Assembly: GCA_008694505.1 (NCBI GenBank)
Contig: VZDJ01000219.1
Coordinates: 13,210,547-13,274,546, forward strand
Source of the DNA: Cyanoderma ruficeps
Lineage: Eukaryota > Chordata > Aves > Passeriformes > Timaliidae
Direction of reading: 5' to 3'
DNA length: 64,000 bases
Shown here: piece by piece, positions 13,300 to 24,380 of the stretch
Layout of the letters: each line of letters starts with the position of its first letter
Position numbering within the stretch: the stretch's first letter is position 1
The notes under the pieces: model-generated
The model's input: only the letters and a program-made list of their open reading frames with translations
Databases searched by the model: none
What the model was told of the DNA's origin: nothing
Program-made: the position numbers and the translations under genes

Positions 13300-13907
13300 C
13301 AGACCCGTCAGCGTGCCCAGGTGGGCAAGGAGAACAATGGTCTGCATCAAAAATAGTGTGGCCAGCAGGACCAGGGCAGGGATTGTCCCTCTCTGTTTGT
13401 CGTGCGTGAGGCCCCTCAAGGGCTGTGTCCAGTTCTGGACCGTCAGTGCAAGAGAGACCTGGAGGGGCTGGAGGAGGTCCAGGGAATGGAACAGAGCTAG
13501 GGAAGAGGCTGGAGCCCCAGGAGAGGCTGAGGGAGCTGGGAAAGGGGCTCAGCCTGGAGAAAAGGAGGCTCAGGGGGGACCTTGTGGCTCTGCACAACTC
13601 CCTGACAGGAGGGGACAGCCGGGGGGGTCGGGCTCTGCTCCCAGGGAACAGGGACAGGAGGAGAGGGAACGGCCTCAGGCTGGGCCAGGGGAGGCTCAGG
13701 GTGGACAGCAGCAGGAATTTCTCCATGGAAAGGGCGCTCAGGCCTTGGCAGTGCCCAGGGAGGTTTGGATTCCCATCCCTGGAGTGTCCCAGGAAGGGCT
13801 GGAGGTGGCACTCAGTGCTCTGGGCTGGGGACAAGGTGGAGATCAGGCAGAGGTGGGACTCAGTGGCCTTGGATGTCTTTTCCAACCCCAGTGATCCTGG
13901 GATTCTG
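13300..13907 (+). mobile_element. CR1 LINE, 3' part with ORF2 end
   Basis: A longer CR1 copy in forward orientation. It is recognisable from about GCCCAGGTGGGCAAGGAGAA and ATCAAAAATAGTGTGGCCAG, which belong to the C-terminal end of the CR1 ORF2 polyprotein. It then passes through AGGCCCCTCAAGGGCTG, GAGGCTGAGGGAGCTGGG and CTCCCTGACAGGAGGGGACA to the 3' end, TCCAACCCCAGTGATCCTGGG. The 5' boundary is approximate. Large open frames on both strands here, including a 272-codon antisense one, come from this element. The copy at 46890-47428 is of the same subfamily, and the two share an identical 166-bp run. Confidence 0.95.
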
Positions 13908-15179
13908 TCACCCCTCGTAGACACCCCGTTGGCTCTTTGCCACCTCCTGACAGGCAGAACCTCAACTGGCGACCAAGAGGACGGAGACTGGAAGGGATGG
14001 GAGCCACCACAGCCCGTTCCAGGGGACAGACACCCACCCGAGCCTACTGCTGGAGGATTTTAAGGATGTGACCAGCAAATAAAACTAATGGGACACGCGG
14101 CACCTCCGGCCCCACTGGCCCAGAGGTCTCCCAAAGCTCAAAAGTGCCCTCCTCTGGCTGATTCCGACAGACTCCTCCGTGATTGCCGGGATAACACTTT
14201 CTGTGGGAAGAAAGGATTAAAAAATCAGCCGCAAAGCCATCGCTGAAAACCCGAATATTCCTCAGGAAGAAATTTTTTTCCAAACGGTTTGAGATGGGCC
14301 GGCTGCAGTGTGGGTTCCATCCCAGCCCAGGGGAGGGAAGCAGCTCAGACCTGCAGGGAACAGCTTCCCTGGGATGGATCCTCAGCCAGGGATTGTGGTT
14401 CAGGTCAGGTTGTGGTTCTGAAACCTCGTGTTTTATGGCTCTCCACGTAGGTCTTGGAAAAAAAAGCCTCAGCTTTCAGAAGCGAGCTCTGAATTGCAGA
14501 ACACGATTTTCTGGCTCACAGATTTCCATACTGCTAAGTCATCTTTGGACTTCTGTCTCCAAGCAGTTGCCTGACATATCCCAGATGACTATTTTAGGAA
14601 AAGGCAAATCATGCCCTAGAAATGCCTGTTTGCTCTGTGCTGACTGTAAAGGCAGTCTAGACGAGCACAGATGGAGATCTCTGTATTTGGTCAGGTGAAT
14701 CACACCCCCACAGACTCAGAGTTTCAAAATTTCACCCTTCATCCAAGCTCAAAAGTTGCTTTACTGGCTAAAGTTGTTCATGATGGAAACTGTCCATGGA
14801 TATCTTGGGAATCACTGACTTATCTCTCTCACTGCATTATTCCAAGGAGGTATGTCAGAGCTTTTTTTGCCTTTTTTTTATTTTTCCCCATTTCATTTTA
14901 GTATCATGGGGAAGTTCTCTACTTTCCTTAGAAGATAATTCCATAGACGAGGAAATCTTGGATTTATTCTCTTTCTCATCTTCCCTTATGGAATATCTTG
15001 GGTGTTTCCTAGAGATGATGTGTTTGCTTTTAAAGATATTTGATGCACAATGAAAATTTATGCTTATGTACCTTATAAACTTTTTAAAAATTAAATAAGT
15101 CCTTTTTTTTTTAATAAATCAGTCTGGAATCTCATTACTCAGTTCAGTCTCCCTGTGCCCTATTTTTCAACTGAGCCTC

Positions 15180-15465
15180 AAGATTAGCTGATGTCGGTAA
15201 GAAGCTGACAGAATTACAATTTATAAGCTACTCTCCATCTATTTAAGAATGTTGACAATTGCTCGAGAAAAAATGAAACTGTTTTGTAAATCGATGAAAT
15301 TATATGTACAAGCAAACCTTAGACAGCTCTCAGCGGGATTTTTGCACGTCATTAACCTGATCTGCATGATACTTGGACAAAAGCGTCACTAATTGCTTTT
15401 GTCCTTCAGAACTGAACCGATTCAAGGCAATTTCCAGGAGGTCGCTGCAGAAAGGTGAAATTCCT
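15180..15465. promoter_or_regulatory. Candidate conserved noncoding element
   Basis: High-complexity AT-balanced sequence with isolated CpGs (GCTCGAG, AAATCGATG, TTGCACGTCATTAACC), SOX-like ACAAAAG and homeodomain-like ATTA cores. A perfect inverted repeat lies at 15375-15404. These are typical traits of deeply conserved developmental enhancers, but conservation is not measured here. Confidence 0.35.
15375..15404. repeat. Perfect 10-bp inverted repeat (hairpin)
   Basis: The arm GGACAAAAGC at 15375-15384 is followed by a 10-base loop and the exact reverse complement GCTTTTGTCC at 15395-15404. Each arm holds a SOX/HMG-like ACAAAAG or CTTTTGT core facing the other. It could form a stem-loop or be a paired factor site. 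Confidence 0.7.
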
Positions 15466-16191
15466 GGGGCAGGGGTTCATTTGGGAAGCCCCAGAAAGCT
15501 CTTGCGGTGTTTCTAGAACACTCTCATGATTTTAAAGGACGCCCTGTTGGGGCAACACCACCATTTTTAGGAGTTAGGGCCAAGTTTCCCATGGCTCCTC
15601 TCTATTTAACCACACGTGCCCCATCACACAGTTTGGGATTTAAGATCCCCTCCAGTTTGACACCAGCACTCCTATCACCTACAACCCAGCTGAAAACGCC
15701 CTCCCAAAACACATCGATTACAGATTTATATTTTTCCCCCCCTGATAATTCTCCTCTCCACGTGGCAGGGAGTAGCCCTGGCTGTGCTTGGCAGCCCTGG
15801 CATGGATGTGCAAACCACCCAAGATGTTTGCTTCCCTTCCCAGCAGTCAGGACAGGGTATATTTGAGCTTCTTGGAACACTTTGGGCTTTGGGGTTTTCT
15901 TGTGTGTCGTGCTAAGTGAGCTTCCTCTCTTTGATTTGTGCCCCAAGCCATGGGTGACAGAAATACTCTTCATTTTTCACTGACGTGGGCAGCTCCTCTC
16001 TCAGATGTAATTGCAGGAGTCTGCCTGGCCGGCTCAGACAGGCCACTTTGTTCCCTCCACAGCCCTGCCCACACCCATCCTCCCCAGTTTGGGACTTGGC
16101 TTGACCTTTTCTAAACAGCCTGCAGAGGATTTATTAAATCTAGGCCCTCCATAAAAATAAATTCTTAAAAAATTTTTTAAAAATGTAATGG

Positions 16192-16231
16192 GATATATAT
16201 ATATATATAGAGAGNTTATATTATATATGAG
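16192..16231. repeat. (TA)n microsatellite with assembly N
   Basis: A TA dinucleotide run from 16192 passes into AGAGAG, an N at 16215 and then TTATATTATATATG. The N suggests reads disagreed over repeat length. Confidence 0.85.
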
Positions 16232-17384
16232 ATTATTTTTAAAAAATATACAAGGAATTATAAAAATCAACTCCCTGGCTTTGTTTTTTTTCCAGTTTGG
16301 TGATATTAGACCCACATCACCCAGTCTCCCTGACTGTCTGAAGCTGTCTGGGTGTAACTGATGCTCCAGCTTGGCCTGGAGGCTCTGCTGCCCCTGGCTA
16401 CTGCAGAGCAGGATAAAAGCCAATTATAGTCCAATTCTTGCCTCACCATTAACACTGGGAGCTTTATTATTACGAAACATTTTTTAACACAGCACCGTGG
16501 AAAAGCCAAGAGTGAGGCTCTCTAGACACTAAACATCCACGGGGAGGTAACAGTCACTGCCTAGCTTGGAATTTTTCATATAAAATTTTAAAAAAAGAGA
16601 GAAATGGGGCAGGCAAGGGGTGTTCTGGGTCCAATTCTGAAATTATGTGGATTAATTGTGAACTCTTCTCCCTCTAAGTCTCTTGAAGAGCTGCTATGGG
16701 AGACACCTCTGTCTGTACTTCTGATGGGCTGTAAAGGGTAAAATAATTAAAGCACATTTTAAATAGAAGATAAAAGTATATTTCTCAGAGTTTCTACCAA
16801 GAAATAGGGTGATTTGGCTTGGCAAAATGGGGGGAAAAAATGGGCTATTATGTCAATATCACAAGATCTGCCTTTCTCTAAATATATAAAATCTTTGACT
16901 TTTTTACAGTTTAACATATAACCATCCTCTTTCAAATTCTGCTCGCAATAGTTTCTCAAAAATCAGGACTCAGCTTCTTCTATTCCAGTCATTTTTTCAT
17001 GACTTTTGCAGCCAAGTCTACAAAAAGACTTTAACACTTCACAAGTTCAGAATTACTTTGAGTCGGGGGAACTTGAACGAGCCGCGCAAACGTTTATTAA
17101 CACTTGCAACAGCTCCCCAGGTGTGTTGTAGGGGGTTCTCATTTTATCCCCAACGTGCAGACGGGGTAACTAAGGTAACAGCAGGCAAAAAGGATTTGAC
17201 TTCCCACTCCCAAGCTGCAGTGTGTTAACTATTAGATGATTATTCTTCTACGGAGAGCAGTTTAAAGCTGTAATGTCCAAATATTGACTGTTTGTGCTCC
17301 AGGGCCGCTCTCAAAGCTCTCCCTCAGAGGTGCTTGCACCAGGCTGGTTTCACACAGGAATCGTGGCCTCTCTTGGCAAAGTTT

Positions 17385-17484
17385 GCCCAGGGATTTTTTC
17401 GGCTGCCCAGGGATTTTTTCGGCTGCCCAGGGATTTTTTCGGCTGCCCAGGGATTTTTTTGGCTGCCCAGGGATTTTTTTGCCT
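17385..17484. repeat. 20-bp minisatellite, five units
   Basis: Five head-to-tail units of GCCCAGGGATTTTTTCGGCT start at 17385, 17405, 17425, 17445 and 17465. The first three are identical. The fourth has T for C before GGCT, and the fifth is changed at its end (TTTGCCT). Because 20 is not a multiple of 3, a reading frame through the array rotates, which gives an artificial-looking peptide repeat. It is not a coding feature. Confidence 0.95.
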
Positions 17485-18833
17485 GCCAGGCTGTGGCAAT
17501 CCGGGCTGAGTTCAGAGCCTGGAGGGGAGCAGTGCTGTGCTTTGGGGTCCCAGCACTGAAATCCCTTCAATGCACACTGAGCAGGGCACAGAGAGCTGGC
17601 ACCAGGGGCACTGTCACCCTCTCCACTGTCCCCAAACACCCACAGCAAAGCCAGAGGGGCAGCCCCTGCCCTCTCTGCCACTTTTGGGGCATATTTTTCT
17701 GACAGTGAGCTGCAAAAAAACCCAAACTGTGCATCTTTTCCAGGCTGGGAAAACATCCCGAACCACTGCCTGCCTTCCACCCCATTACTAATCACTGTAA
17801 ACAGCTGTTCCCTCTTTTCCTTTTTCTCTCTCTCGATTTTTTTCATTACTCTCTAATACCGTCCTGATCAACTGTCTCTGGCAAAGAGAGAAGAAGAGAA
17901 GGAAAATCCTACATCCCATTCCACACAACTAATCCATGGGATTCTTCAGCTCCCTAGAAACTGATCTAAAACACCTTAAACTCATCCCATAATTTGCAAT
18001 ATTCAGGCTGCCTGCTATTCAAATTCACACCAGAATCCGAGAAAAAGAAAAACAACCAAACTATTTTCCATTTCCAGCCCCTCTGACCCATCCAAGTCTC
18101 TTGAACAACAGCTCATGAAGTAATAGATTCAGATTTTGCCAGTACCTACCAGGGTAGATCAACCTAGAACAGCTTGAAGCTATTAAAATGGTTCTATATA
18201 TTTCTGTGAACACATGTATTATGAAGTCAAAATGATGAAGTGCCTGGTAGAGATAGATTTTGAAAACAGTCAAGAACTGTTTGTTCCCAGCCCTGGAGGA
18301 CTGAGGGATCCCTGAGATGAACCATAGCTGCCAAATGATTCCAGTGCTCAGGAGAGCCTTTAATCTTCATCTCTTTCAAGACTCAGACAGAGATGAAAAT
18401 CCATTCTGATTATCAGCAAAACCTTCAAAGCTGAAGGTGAGGCAACTCATGCGCTGTTAAAAAAAGAAATAAATAAAGAACCCACCACACAGATGGCAAA
18501 ATCACTGCAGGAAGGAAGAGCCAACTGTGAGTCTGTGTGTGGACAGGCCAACCCCTCCCCTGCTCAGTGAGACCAGTTAACACAAACTGAAAGCCCGACC
18601 CTGTAAGTGGGGTGGGCTTTTTATTTGGTTGGAAATTATACAATTGGTGGTCAGGGAGATTTTTGTTTGGGGTTTTTTTTTTTTGCAGGGTGACGTTGCG
18701 GGAGGTTTCCTTGTTGGTTTTTGTTGTTGTTATTGTTTGTTTTTAAGATGAATATAAATCTGTTCAGCGAGACTTTTTTCCTTCTCTTATTCTCTTCTAC
18801 CCCAGATCTGCTCCCATAAAGATGAACAGATTC
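17485..18833. other. Noncoding unique sequence
   Basis: No gene or named repeat is seen. The GC-richer first part (17490-17700) grades into AT-rich sequence. A T-rich run lies at 18664-18685, and a short GTT run at 18718-18740 precedes the next CR1 piece. Confidence 0.5.
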
Positions 18834-19032
18834 CCATAAAATCAGAGAATGGTTTGGGTTGGAAGGAACCCTAAAGACCACGTAATTCCTAATAACCTCC
18901 TGCCCTGTGCAGGGACACCTTCCACTATCCCAAGTGGCTCCAAGCCCTGTCCAGCCTGGCCTTGGACACTTCCAGGGATGGAAAAAGCCAAGCAGCTTCT
19001 CTGTATGAATTCATCCCCCAGTGCAGCACCAC
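18834..19032 (-). mobile_element. CR1 LINE 3' end fragment (reverse)
   Basis: A reverse-oriented CR1 3' end. It opens with the complement of the tail (AATCAGAGAATGGTTTGGG, then GTTGGAAGGAACCCTAAAGA) and continues through CTGTGCAGGGACACCTTCC, CCAGCCTGGCCTTGGACAC and TTCCAGGGATGG. It ends in a decayed segment near CAGTGCAGCACCAC. It is only about 200 bp and strongly 5'-truncated. Confidence 0.92.
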
Positions 19033-21159
19033 TGCAGTGGCAGCTGGGACATAAAACTGCAGAACAATGCTACTACAAGCAAATAACAAATACATCCAAA
19101 CCATAAATCCAGCCCAGTTCTCAGTTTTGATTAGGCAGGACTCAGGTGATTAGAAATGAGACAAACCCCCTCACGTCACCAGGCCAAAGAGCTTTCCAAA
19201 TATCAGTTTACCTCCTTCTGGGTCTTGCAGAAAATGTTTCTTAATGGTCAACCCTCAATCTTTTGTGCCCTGAGAGCCCTTTACACATGAGAACAGAAGA
19301 GCAGGGTTTGTTCCCGAGTGGATAAAGGAGTGTGGCAATTTTGTGTGATTGGCACAAAGAAAATAAAAAGCCAAGTTTGAACAGCAGGCCTTGCAGACAG
19401 GGGGCACCCAGAAATTAAAAAGGGGGCAGAGCTCTTGGGGGTCTTATGGTTCTTTTTTTTGGTTTTTGGGGGGTTTTGCACTGAGTAAGGAACAGGTGTT
19501 CAGCTATTCCATAGCCAGGAGCATCATTCCACTCAGAGATGCTTCTCCAGCATCAAGGGTTTTCCAGGAACACATTTGCACTCATTAGCAGTTTTTGCCA
19601 CAATGGAACAAGTCAGCACAAGCTGACTTGGGGTGCTGGCACTAATCTAGGCTTGGTTGCTGTCCAGGAAAGCACACTAACTCGGTTTGAGTGAGGGAAA
19701 GGGAGCTGGAGCAGAACAAAGCATCCTCTAGGTACCTCTAGCTAATCATGGGAAAAAAAAAAAAAAGAGGGAAAGGGAAACAAAAGTAATTGTGTGTTGA
19801 CTCGTGTGTCTAAATCTCATCATTAAAGACACATTGCCAGGCCTTAATGCTCACACTCAGACTTGCCTCTTCAAGCACTGGGACTGTGGATATACCCCAG
19901 GTACCTCTCCAGAAAATGCACCTCATCAGCTTTTTGCACAGATCTCCTCATGTGCTCAGGCTTAGAGCCCTTGTGCTTGGAAACAATCCTCCAGTTGTGC
20001 ACCGCACACTGCTTCAGTCTCTGGGCCTGTGTTTTCACAGATTTTGATGTTTATTCAATAACACCATACTTTGTACTGAGCCAGCAGCTCACTTTTTCAA
20101 GGAAAAAAAAATCCATTTTCAATGCATATCCAAAGGCGTTGCCTTCCACCACTCCTCAGACACAGCATGCTGCTTTAACTAGGCTCTAACTAATTTTGTT
20201 TAGGCATTAACTCATTACTTCTGCAAATCTGATCTCTGGCAGTAATTGCTCTCTGCCAGCCACTGTCTGGCCCCCTCAGCTCTGCATCTCCTCAGCAGCA
20301 GCCTCACAGGAGAGGCTCTGGTCCTGGTGGACATCAAACCCAAACCTGTCTGTCCTGCTGTCCACATCAGCCAGCCAGAACAGGCCAGGAACTACAGCAC
20401 AGAGTGAAACATCAGAAGCAACCAGACATTCTGGACCAGTTTTCAAAGAAGGGGTGGCAAAGCCTTGTGTTTTGGGTAAATGAATACACGAGTTACTGGT
20501 CAAGAGCATTAACTCCACATTACTCCCATCTCCCATCTGCCTCCTGCCTCTGAGCTCCACCTCAGTGCAAACAACAGGCACATCTTTCACCTCCCTCAGC
20601 CTTTGGGGAGGTAGTTTGCTCTTCCCCTTTCCTCAGGAATCCCAAATCCTGACAGCAGGAAACGGCGGATTTATCCCAGAAGATTGCGTGTCCATGAAAT
20701 TACCTTGTTTGCAGCCTCATTGCTGTGGTGAGGGCAAATCTAAATCTAGTGCAGCCTCTGTGAGGAGCAAGGAAGGGTGTGGAGAAGTGTTGGTTTTCTG
20801 AACTACAATTCTGGTGACACAGGAGGCACAGAACAGCCCCAGCTGCAAACCATGAGGGCAGGAAGGAAATATCTCCCTCAGGAACTCAACAGCTTCCTGC
20901 AAAGAGCTGCGATGAGGGAAAAGTAGAGACACAACCATGCCATGGGTTGGAAAAAACACCAGGATCCTGACTGAAAATGCCACATGGATAAGACACAAAG
21001 GCGTAAGTCAGCTCCAATTTGTTCAAAACATTTCAACACGTCAACTTTGTACCAGTGGGCTTCGTGCCAGGGCAAACACCACCTGCCTGCTCTGCCAGGT
21101 CAAGTGTTGTCCATCCTCCTGCTATGACATAAATCTGAAATAAAGCGGCAAAACAGAGA
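19033..21159. other. Noncoding unique sequence
   Basis: No exon is supported. It contains a poly-A run at 19750-19765 and a perfect 9-bp hairpin at 19609-19630. Short open frames such as 20276-20590 (antisense) have no domain. Confidence 0.5.
19609..19630. repeat. Perfect 9-bp inverted repeat, 4-base loop
   Basis: The arm CAAGTCAGC (19609-19617), loop ACAA and arm GCTGACTTG (19622-19630) form a perfect stem-loop. TCAGC/GCTGA are MAF-like half-sites. The short stem may be chance. Confidence 0.6.
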
Positions 21160-21293
21160 GGCACAGGGTCACTGGGGTTGGAAAAGATCTCCAAGATGAT
21201 CAAGTCCAACCTCTGACCAATCCTCCCCTTGTCACCAGACCAGAGCACAGAGTGCCACTTCCAGTTGTTTCTTAATCCCGATGGATTCTGCAC
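21160..21293 (-). mobile_element. CR1 LINE 3' end fragment (reverse), diverged subfamily
   Basis: The sequence CACTGGGGTTGGAAAAGAT, then CTCCAAGATGATCAAGTCCA, CCCTTGTCACCAGACCAGAG and AGTGCCACTTCCAGTTGTTT is the reverse complement of the CR1 type with the 'GACCTCCAAGATCATC' 3' end. This differs from the 'GGTCCCTTCCAACC' type elsewhere in the window, so an older, separate CR1 subfamily is present. About 134 bp remain. Confidence 0.9.
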
Positions 21294-24200
21294 CTTATGT
21301 TCAGCAGAAAAGCTGCATTCCCAACCCCGACCTACACCAATTTACCACCTCTGGATGCACAGGTCTCATACTGCACAACCACAGCCTGAAGAGGGATTTG
21401 CACAAACCCTTTTCCAGCAAAAAATCAAGTCTGAGATCTGAGAACTTCCTACAGGTCTCCTGTTCCCATCCCTACACCTCAGTCTGCCTCCTGTTTCCAG
21501 GTGCTGATGCAACTGGTTGTGGGGCTCTGTGATAAACTGGGTCAGGGAGAATTCTTTTGAGCGGCAGTCAGGTTGGTTGTTTTTTTAAAAAAATTTTGGA
21601 TGATTTCACGTCTCCCCAAAGAGCTGCCTCAGCACAACTGAGGGGGCAATGAACTGCGTGGGACAGCGCCAAGAGCAAGTGGCCAAACGTGGGGGCAAAA
21701 CTAAATTGCCTCTGCTGCTGGGGAAAACATTCATGTAACTGCTCCAGAGCGGCTTCCAAACCTCCGGAGCAAGTGATCAGCATAGCATTTGCATTTGAAT
21801 CGAGGGGAAAATCCCCGGGGAGCGTGTCTAGGCAGGTGGCTGTCTGGAGTTGGTCAGAGGTGGGATGGAAGGAGGGCATTCCGCATGAAAATTGGGTAAA
21901 CAGTTCCCCGGGCTGCTCTGCGCTGACAAGGATTTTAGGTTGTTTCCAAAACTTTTCCCTATCTATCCGTCCCTTTGCCTTAAGCTTGAACAAATAAATC
22001 TTCCCTTTGCCTCGCAATGAAAGCTGTCTTGGGTCATGGGACCGGGCTCTGCGCGATGGAAAAGCTCATCCCGCTAATTAATTACTGCTCCTGCCTCCCT
22101 CAGCATCAGAGCGCGGATCCTTTGGCTCCAGCTACACGGGCTAATAGGAAGGCGTTTTTAATTACGGCTGGGCACTGCATCCTCCCTTTGCAGTCCCTGG
22201 GTCCGCAGAGGGGAATTTTCCCTGCTGGAGCTCGTGGGAAATCCATGGGAGCCACAAGCTTGGGCCAGGCTGTGGGAGAAACCTGGATCCCACCTGGGCT
22301 CTGCATCTCGCCCAGGGTGCTGAACACACGCTGCCAGCCCAGCCTGCCCAAGCCCGGCTTGAATCCTGGCTGCTGCTGGGTTTTTATTTGCTTGGGAATA
22401 GCGAGGGGGGGGGTGGAAAAAGGGGTGAGGGAGGTTGGTGAGGATGGCAGCAGGGTTTACCGCATCTGCTCGTTAGGATCATTAAGGCACGGCGCGCTAA
22501 ATGAATCATTAGGCATCGCAGCAGATCCACACATGCTCCTCTCAAAGCTGCCTGACTCCAGNAACGTACTTTTCTTTCACCAGACCAAATATATTCAGCC
22601 CTCTCAAGTAAATGTGTACATTAAAAACTCCCTGACTGGCTAAGTGAAAAGAAAGAAACGGCAAATGGGAAATTATATAACAAGGAGCAAGTGCAATAAG
22701 AAGGTGCGTTTTAAAATGCTTTACGGCGTGCTCTTTTGAGGCTGAATCTGAGAGCGATTTTTAAAAAATTCAGATATCAAAGACTGAATAAATGGTTCCA
22801 CAAGAAACTGAACAAATATGTGAAGGAAAGGGATTAGTATATTAAAAAAATAAATAAGCCCTCAGCCTGTGTTATTGCAACCTAAATGTTGTCTTAGCCT
22901 GGAATATAAGAATCTGAAAACAGATCTAACTAGGCAAATAAAGCAAGACTGACTTGTTTGTTTTTCTTACCCAAGCTAATTTTTTCTTAAAATAATAATA
23001 TAAATCTTTTTTTTTTTTCAAATTCTATTGTTCTTATTACTCAAGCAGCTATTTCCACAGTCATATGCTTGCGAGAGTACCTGGCAGCGGTTTCAATAAG
23101 TTATCTGAGGATTTCAAAACAGCTTCACAACAGCAGACAAAACCACTCCATTCAACGCTGCTGCACTGATCCCCTCTTGGCTCCCCTTCCACCCCAGCCC
23201 TCCCCGTATCACAAGGCTGCTGAGATCACGCCAGCAGAATCAAAACCCCAGGAAATCACAATAGGATTAAAAAATCCTGAGGACAGAAGGCAGCCAGAAT
23301 TTTTATTTATTTTTTTTTTCCCCATGGACGTTAATAAAAGCAGGATGAGCACACCTCTAAAATCTCCCAGCCTTTACTCAGGTGTGGAGGGCTGGGCTGT
23401 GGCTTCACTTGTGTTTGCACACACTCAGCAGGCTGAGAGCAGCAAGGAATTCTGCAAGTCACAGTCGGCTGCTTCGATTCAGCTCCGTTGCAGGAGCAGG
23501 CTCAGGATTATTTATCCTGTTTTTCCGATCCCGTGGGTTTATTCTGATTTAAAAGAGTGAGGGTGGGCAACATCCATCAGCAGAGCCCTGAATGCACAGG
23601 TGAGCCAAGAATAATCCCCACAGCTCTGTCAGTGAAGATAATATCCAATCTATCAGCTGCCTGCAGTTCATAGGAGCTGCTTATCTCAAGGAGCTGTTGG
23701 ATCTGATTTGAGTTCAGCCTGTTGTTTGGTCTTGTTTTCTTCTGCCTCCAATGGCAGCTCCACAAATTGTGCTTTTCATTCCGCACAGAAACGCATCGGG
23801 GCCTTGAATTTTATCCCTGATGCAATATGGTCTGAGCAACAATGAGAACAGTGAGCAAGTCATAAAAATAATAAACCATGCTAGGTCTGGAGGCTATGAA
23901 ATCAGTTCAAACCTACTGCGGGGAGCTGTGCTGCCTGCACAGAGCCACATGGCTTTCCATGGGCACCAGCCCATTTATGAGTCATGAAACATAATAGAGT
24001 ATTGTTGAAAGCTTTGGGACCATGAGAAATCATCTACTGCCCGGCATGGGGAATGGTATAAACTGGCAAGGAGCTGGAGTTACATTCTTTTACAGAAATG
24101 AAATCAGACAGCCTTGGCTTGCTTGCCAGTATACAAAACCACAAATCATGAGGACAACTCCTTAATTAAGACTAATTTTTTTTTTAAAACTTCTTTTTTT

Positions 24201-24348
24201 TTTTTTTTAAAGTGTTGCCACTGCACTAAGCATCCAGGGGAGCCAACATTTGCTCTGTCCCTCGCTGAGTTATAATAAGGCAGGAAACCTGGGTAAGACA
24301 AAAAAGAGGGGCACTGAGCTCCCAGGTGACATCCCCTCATGCCAAGGA
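21294..24348. other. Noncoding unique sequence with CNE-like stretches
   Basis: No exon is supported. A 208-codon open frame at 22017-22643 crosses an N (22562) and has no domain. A G run lies at 22404-22413 and T-rich runs at 23000-23012 and 23304-23320. About 22640-23060 is AT-rich, and about 23790-24140 is strikingly CNE-like (listed separately). A T-rich run lies at 24176-24208. Confidence 0.5.
23790..24140. promoter_or_regulatory. Candidate conserved noncoding element
   Basis: High-complexity sequence with evenly mixed bases and TAAT-, SOX- and AP-1-like words (AACAATGAGAACAG, ATGAGTCATGAAAC, GGAATGGTATAAACTGG). It lacks repeat similarity and coding frames. By look alone it resembles an amniote developmental enhancer. 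Confidence 0.33.
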
Positions 24349-24380
24349 TTTGTTCTCCTTGTGTGTCCAAGGAGAACAAA
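24349..24380. repeat. Perfect 13-bp inverted repeat, 6-base loop
   Basis: The arm TTTGTTCTCCTTG (24349-24361), a 6-base loop and the arm CAAGGAGAACAAA (24368-24380) are exact reverse complements. This is the strongest short hairpin I noticed in the window. TGTTCT and AGAACA are also steroid-receptor half-sites in everted arrangement. Confidence 0.8.

Larger units (their letters stand above)
13908..17384. other. Noncoding unique sequence with CNE-like stretches
   Basis: No exon is supported. About 14070-14290 keeps several CpGs in otherwise AT-balanced sequence. About 15180-15465 is the most enhancer-like part and contains a perfect hairpin (listed separately). A TA microsatellite with an assembly N lies at 16192-16231. 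About 15500-16110 and 16240-17380 show nothing recognisable. Confidence 0.5.

Noticed and set aside
13106..13924. 272-codon antisense open frame
   Set aside because: It lies almost entirely antisense to a CR1 element. Its proline/serine/leucine-rich translation follows from GC-rich CR1 sequence, and the second CR1 copy gives a similar frame.
17385..17484. Possible CRISPR array
   Set aside because: The units are directly adjacent 20-mers with no unique spacers, in a vertebrate-type sequence. It is a minisatellite.
22017..22643. 208-codon forward open frame crossing an N
   Set aside because: It contains an unresolved base, has no domain and shows no codon pattern suggesting selection.
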